DNA from: Streptomyces sp. NBRC 110028
GTDB lineage: Bacteria; Actinomycetota; Actinomycetes; Streptomycetales; Streptomycetaceae
DNA length: 64,000 nt
Direction: 5' to 3'
NCBI RefSeq assembly: GCF_001417735.1
Contig: NZ_BBUZ01000023.1
Span: 843,570-907,569, forward strand
Positions 61,126 through 64,000 of this stretch are shown piece after piece. The notes beneath the pieces were generated by a model. The model made no database searches. It was not told the origin of the DNA and was given only the letters and a program-made list of their open reading frames with translations. Both the position numbers and the translations under genes were made by a program. Positions within the stretch are counted from its first letter, which is position 1. Each line of letters starts with the position of its first letter.

Positions 61126-61725
61126 ATGCACGACCCGCCCCACGGACTTCCGACCACACAGCAGGAGACGTCCACCAGCCCAACCAGCGCAGCAAGTTGT
61201 CGGGTAAGGAGTCCTTACCCGGCCTCCGCCCCAGAGGAGGCGGAGGCATCCGGCGCAGGGGAGCCGGAGTCGGTCGGCCCGGGGGAGCCGACCGAGGAAG
61301 GGGCCACGACGCCATCGCCACACACCACGCAGCCTTCTGTACCGCGTCGCCGTCTGCGTCAGCACCGTCTGCGTGAGCGCCGTGTCCATCCGCGCTACAG
61401 CGACCCCGAGTTTGCCGATCTGAAACGAGCCGCTGAGATCAGCCGGATGCAGATCGGCGGCTACGTGGCCGAGGCATCCCTGGCCGCCGCCCGCGCCGAA
61501 GATCCCACTGCGGCAGTCGCCGACTACCGCGCCATGGTCAAGGCGCTGATGGCCGCCAACCGGCAGCTCGGCTGGGTCGGCAATAACCTCAATCAGCTCA
61601 CCTGGCACCTCCACAAGGACGGCTCCTGGCCCCAGCCCGACACCGTCCGCCGTCTCCTGGATGGCGTCGAAGCGGCAGTCGAAGTCGTCGACACCGCCGT
61701 CGCTCAGGTCGTAGAGGGACGGTGA
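61126..61725 (+). CDS. mobC: MobC-like mobilization accessory protein
   Basis: The 199-aa protein has a disordered Pro/Glu-rich first half, then RRVHPRYSDPEFADLKRAAE, SRMQIGGYVAEASLAAARAE and LMAANRQLGWVGNNLNQLTW, the MobC ribbon-helix-helix and relaxosome segment. It would help the relaxase bind oriT. ATG 61126 has GGAG 9 nt upstream; a GTG at 61090 is less likely. The relaxase starts four bases after its stop. A perfect 10-bp-arm palindrome lies inside its 5' part. Confidence 0.9.
   Translation: MHDPPHGLPTTQQETSTSPTSAASCRVRSPYPASAPEEAEASGAGEPESVGPGEPTEEGATTPSPHTTQPSVPRRRLRQHRLRERRVHPRYSDPEFADLKRAAEISRMQIGGYVAEASLAAARAEDPTAAVADYRAMVKALMAANRQLGWVGNNLNQLTWHLHKDGSWPQPDTVRRLLDGVEAAVEVVDTAVAQVVEGR
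61201..61221. repeat. Perfect 21-bp palindrome inside mobC (possible oriT hairpin)
   Basis: CGGGTAAGGA and TCCTTACCCG flank a single G. Its position in the 5' part of the mobilization operon is where an oriT or relaxosome-binding hairpin might lie. Confidence 0.6.
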
Positions 61726-61729
61726 GCTG

Positions 61730-63425
61730 GTGATACCGAAGATCATCACGGGCATGGGCAGCACGCGGCGCCTGATCGCCTATCTCTTCGGGAAGGGCAC
61801 GGCCAACGAGCACGTCGATCCGCATCTGGTCGGGTCCTGGAACGACTTCGCGCCCGACCCCGGGCCGCAGTCCCCAGCGGGACCCCAAGGAGGTGGAGAA
61901 GCAGCTCTTCACGCAGCTCGACCAGCCAGTCACCATGCTGGGTAGCCGGGCGCCCAAGACCACCGTCTGGCACTGCCCGGTCCGCGCCGCACCTGAAGAT
62001 CCCGTCCTGTCCGACGCCCAGTGGGCCGAGACAGCCCGCCGCATCGTGGCCGCCGCCGGTATCGCCCCCGTAGGGGATGCGGAAGCCTGCCGCTGGGTGG
62101 CCGTGCGCCACGCGGACGACCACATCCACATCGCCGCCACCCTCGTGCGCCAGGACGGCCGCCGCCCCCGCCGCGACCGCGACATCCGCGCCGTACAGCG
62201 AGAAGCTCGGAAGATCGAGATCGACTACGGGCTCAGGCGGTTGAAGCCCGGCGACGGCACGGCCGCCAAGCGCCCCACCAGCAAGGAGCACTTCAAAGCC
62301 AAGCGCCAGGGGCAGGACGCCACGTCTCGTGAGATCCTGCGCAAGCCCGTTCGCCGCGCCGTCGCCGCGGCCTCCAGCGAAGCCGAGTTCTTCGAGCTGC
62401 TGGAGGCCACCGGCATGACCGTGCGGCCCAAGACCGGGCCGTCCGGCGACGTGCTCGGCTACAGCGTCGCTCTGCCGGGCGATGTCAACGAGCAGGACAA
62501 ACCTATCTGGTACTCCGGCTCTACCCTTGCCGGTGATCTCTCCCTGCCCAAGATCCGCCAGCGTCTCGCCGACTCCGGCCCCGAGCCGGTCGTCGTCCGG
62601 CCAGGCGACCCCTGGCACCAAGCCACCACCGCAACCGAACGCATCCCCCACCACGTCACCCACGGCGACGACCGCGTGGCCCAAGGCCAGCTGGCCGCTC
62701 TCGGCGGAGCACTCGACCTGCTTCCGGTCACCGCCCCGGACACCGTCCGGGCCGAACTCGAACGAGCCGCCACCACCTTCGAACGCGCCACCCGCTCCCG
62801 AATCGCCGCCGACCACACCAGCGCCCGTGTCCTGCGCCGGAGCGTCCAGACGATCTGGCGCAACCCGGCCGGCCAAAACGACGGTGCCGCGCTGGCAATG
62901 CTCCTGAACGCCATGCTCACCGCAGTGGCCTTCGCCATGCACTGGCACCGCAAACACCAGCACGCCCAACAGGAGGCAGCAGCCGGACAGGCACTCGTTC
63001 ACCTGCAGGCCGCGTACGCACAGATCGCCGAGCCTGTACTGGACAACCTTGCCCGCAAGGCTCCCACCCTGAAGACCCAGCACCGCTACGCCCACCATCT
63101 GAAACAGGCCGTGCCCGAACATGCCGAACGCATCATTCGAAACCGCGCCTGGGAGGCGCTCGCCTCGGTGCTCGCCGAGGCGGAGGCTACGGGGCACAAC
63201 GCGGCCACGATCCTCGACCAAGCACTCAACCAACGCACGCTGGACGACGCCCGCAGTCCTGCTCGTGCGCTGACTTGGCGTATCCAGCGCCTCGGCCAAC
63301 GCCACGCTCCCAGCCCCCGCGCCCAGGCAGCCAAGGCCCGCAGCGTCGCGCAACACACCGCCGCTCCGGCCCCCGCGGCAGCAGCCGGTCCGCCGCTGCG
63401 GTCGCCACATGTGCGGCGGCGCTGA
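61730..63425 (+). pseudogene. MOB-type relaxase interrupted by a +1 frameshift
   Basis: GTG 61730 opens MIPKIITGMGSTRRLIAYLF, then GKGTANEHVDPHLVGSWNDF, the actinobacterial relaxase N-terminus with a Tyr in LIAYLFG. Near 61865 an extra C (GGGCCGCAG for GGGCGCAG) shifts the frame. The rest is open from before 61893: VAVRHADDHIHIAATLVRQD holds the His triad, followed by a long helical C-terminal half to TGA 63425. One-base correction restores a ~565-aa protein. Either a real lesion immobilising the element or a base-call error. Confidence 0.85.
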
Positions 63426-63605
63426 TCACCCCTGCTTGACGTACTCCACAAATGCCACCCATGCAGTTCGTTGGACGGCCATGATTCCCCGATGGCGCGC
63501 CTTCGTGTCCCGAACCATCACCTTGTTCGGGTCGTTGTCGGCCACTTCCACACAGCTGTCGGATCTCGTGTAGGAGCTGGTGCGCCAGTTTGGGCTCTCG
63601 GGCAT
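63426..63605 (-). CDS. DUF397 protein (59 aa)
   Basis: ATG 63605 gives MPESPNWRTSSYTRSDSCVE, then VADNDPNKVMVRDTKA and a terminal WVAFVEYVKQG, matching the DUF397 signature (NWRKSSYS...C.E.A, VRDSK, W..F...). It stops one base after the relaxase stop and follows the XRE regulator by 13 nt. XRE-DUF397 pairs are a hallmark of Streptomyces, with some acting as toxin/antitoxin-like or developmental switches. Confidence 0.93.
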   Translation of the reverse strand: MPESPNWRTSSYTRSDSCVEVADNDPNKVMVRDTKARHRGIMAVQRTAWVAFVEYVKQG

Positions 63606-63618
63606 GGTCGGAGCCTTC

Positions 63619-64000
63619 CTAATCGGTGGGCATCTGGTCGAAGTGGTGGATCGCAGCGAAGATGAGGTCTCGAACAGCGGATCCGTAGACCGCTGACTGC
63701 TTCAGAAGCTCGAACGCCTTGGTGTACAGCTCGATCTCGCGTGGCTGCGTGACCGAGAACTCTGCCGAGTAGGTCTCAACGAGGACGAGCTTGTCGTCAA
63801 ACATCGAAAAGGAATTACCGGGCCAAATATTCAACGGTGCGGACCGCGGGACGAGGCCCAGACTGAGCCGAGGCAGCCGCATCACGGCCAGTAGGCGGTC
63901 GAGCTGCCCCTTCATCACCTCGGGGCCGCCGAAGTTGCTGTACAGAGCCTGCTCGCTCAGCAGCACGTTGAAGATCCGGTTCCCCTGGTACAGGTACTGC
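63619..64000 (-). CDS. XRE-family regulator with DUF5753 domain (5' end outside window)
   Basis: The visible part is the C-terminal DUF5753 domain: QYLYQGNRIFNVLLSEQALY, LDRLLAVMRLPRLSLGLVPR, LNIWPGNSFSMFDDKLVLVE and ELYTKAFELLKQSAVYGSAV. The N-terminal helix-turn-helix lies beyond base 64000; the frame is open to the edge, so no start in the window applies. It pairs with the following DUF397 gene. Confidence 0.9.
   Translation of the reverse strand, partial: QYLYQGNRIFNVLLSEQALYSNFGGPEVMKGQLDRLLAVMRLPRLSLGLVPRSAPLNIWPGNSFSMFDDKLVLVETYSAEFSVTQPREIELYTKAFELLKQSAVYGSAVRDLIFAAIHHFDQMPTD

Overview
The window looks like chromosomal DNA of a Streptomyces species. It has very high GC with G/C-ending codons, an HrdD-type sigma factor, a complete desferrioxamine operon behind a DmdR/IdeR-type iron box, Ser-rich FmdB protein, DUF397/XRE pairs and GTG/TTG starts.

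1-21 kb is a core-like block. On the minus strand lie galU, moeA and moaC (cut by the window edge). A formyl-THF cyclo-ligase, a penicillin-acylase-family Ntn hydrolase, a K+/H+ antiporter, FmdB, MTA phosphorylase, a SAF-domain protein and mscL follow. Next come a P1 (NylC-like) peptidase, a flavoprotein, the fructose PTS operon fruR-fruK-fruA, a wrecked SDR gene and hrdD with a sigma-R-like promoter.

21-29.8 kb holds regulator/effector pairs: MarR with an extradiol dioxygenase, TetR with a DHA2-type MFS pump, and a FabR-like TetR divergent from two tiny membrane proteins. An M6 metalloprotease and a translationally coupled Rieske oxygenase - 66-aa protein - VanB-type reductase cassette complete it. 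29.8-37.5 kb is the desferrioxamine cluster (iron box, desE, desF, desA, desB, desC, desD). serA and a coupled MFS / cysteine-synthase-like pair follow.

41.9-58.8 kb is an accessory and decaying region. It carries His/Met-rich exported proteins with a DUF305 lipoprotein, a deletion scar joining a lipoprotein leader to a beheaded sensor kinase, and an intact two-component system with five phased CTCAG repeats facing an AbrB-type transporter. A frameshifted hypothetical gene, a phosphoesterase remnant, a PIG-V-like mannosyltransferase and BlaI with a truncated M56 sensor come next. Then there is a DedA-PAP2-PAP2-RR-HK operon whose kinase is frameshifted at its H-box, and two paralogous DUF347/COG4705 membrane proteins, each preceded by the same 11-bp-period direct repeat.

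59.3 kb to the end is an integrated mobilizable element abutting tRNA-Arg(CCU): a repeat-containing 73-aa protein, a 5'-truncated DUF2637 protein, MobC, a frameshifted MOB relaxase, DUF397 and an XRE/DUF5753 regulator cut by the edge. No integrase is visible.

The least explained material is the DUF347 pair with its shared repeats, the small protein inside the Rieske cassette, the repeat protein beside the tRNA and the coupled cysteine-synthase-like/MFS pair. All functions are inferred from sequence reading; no database search was possible.
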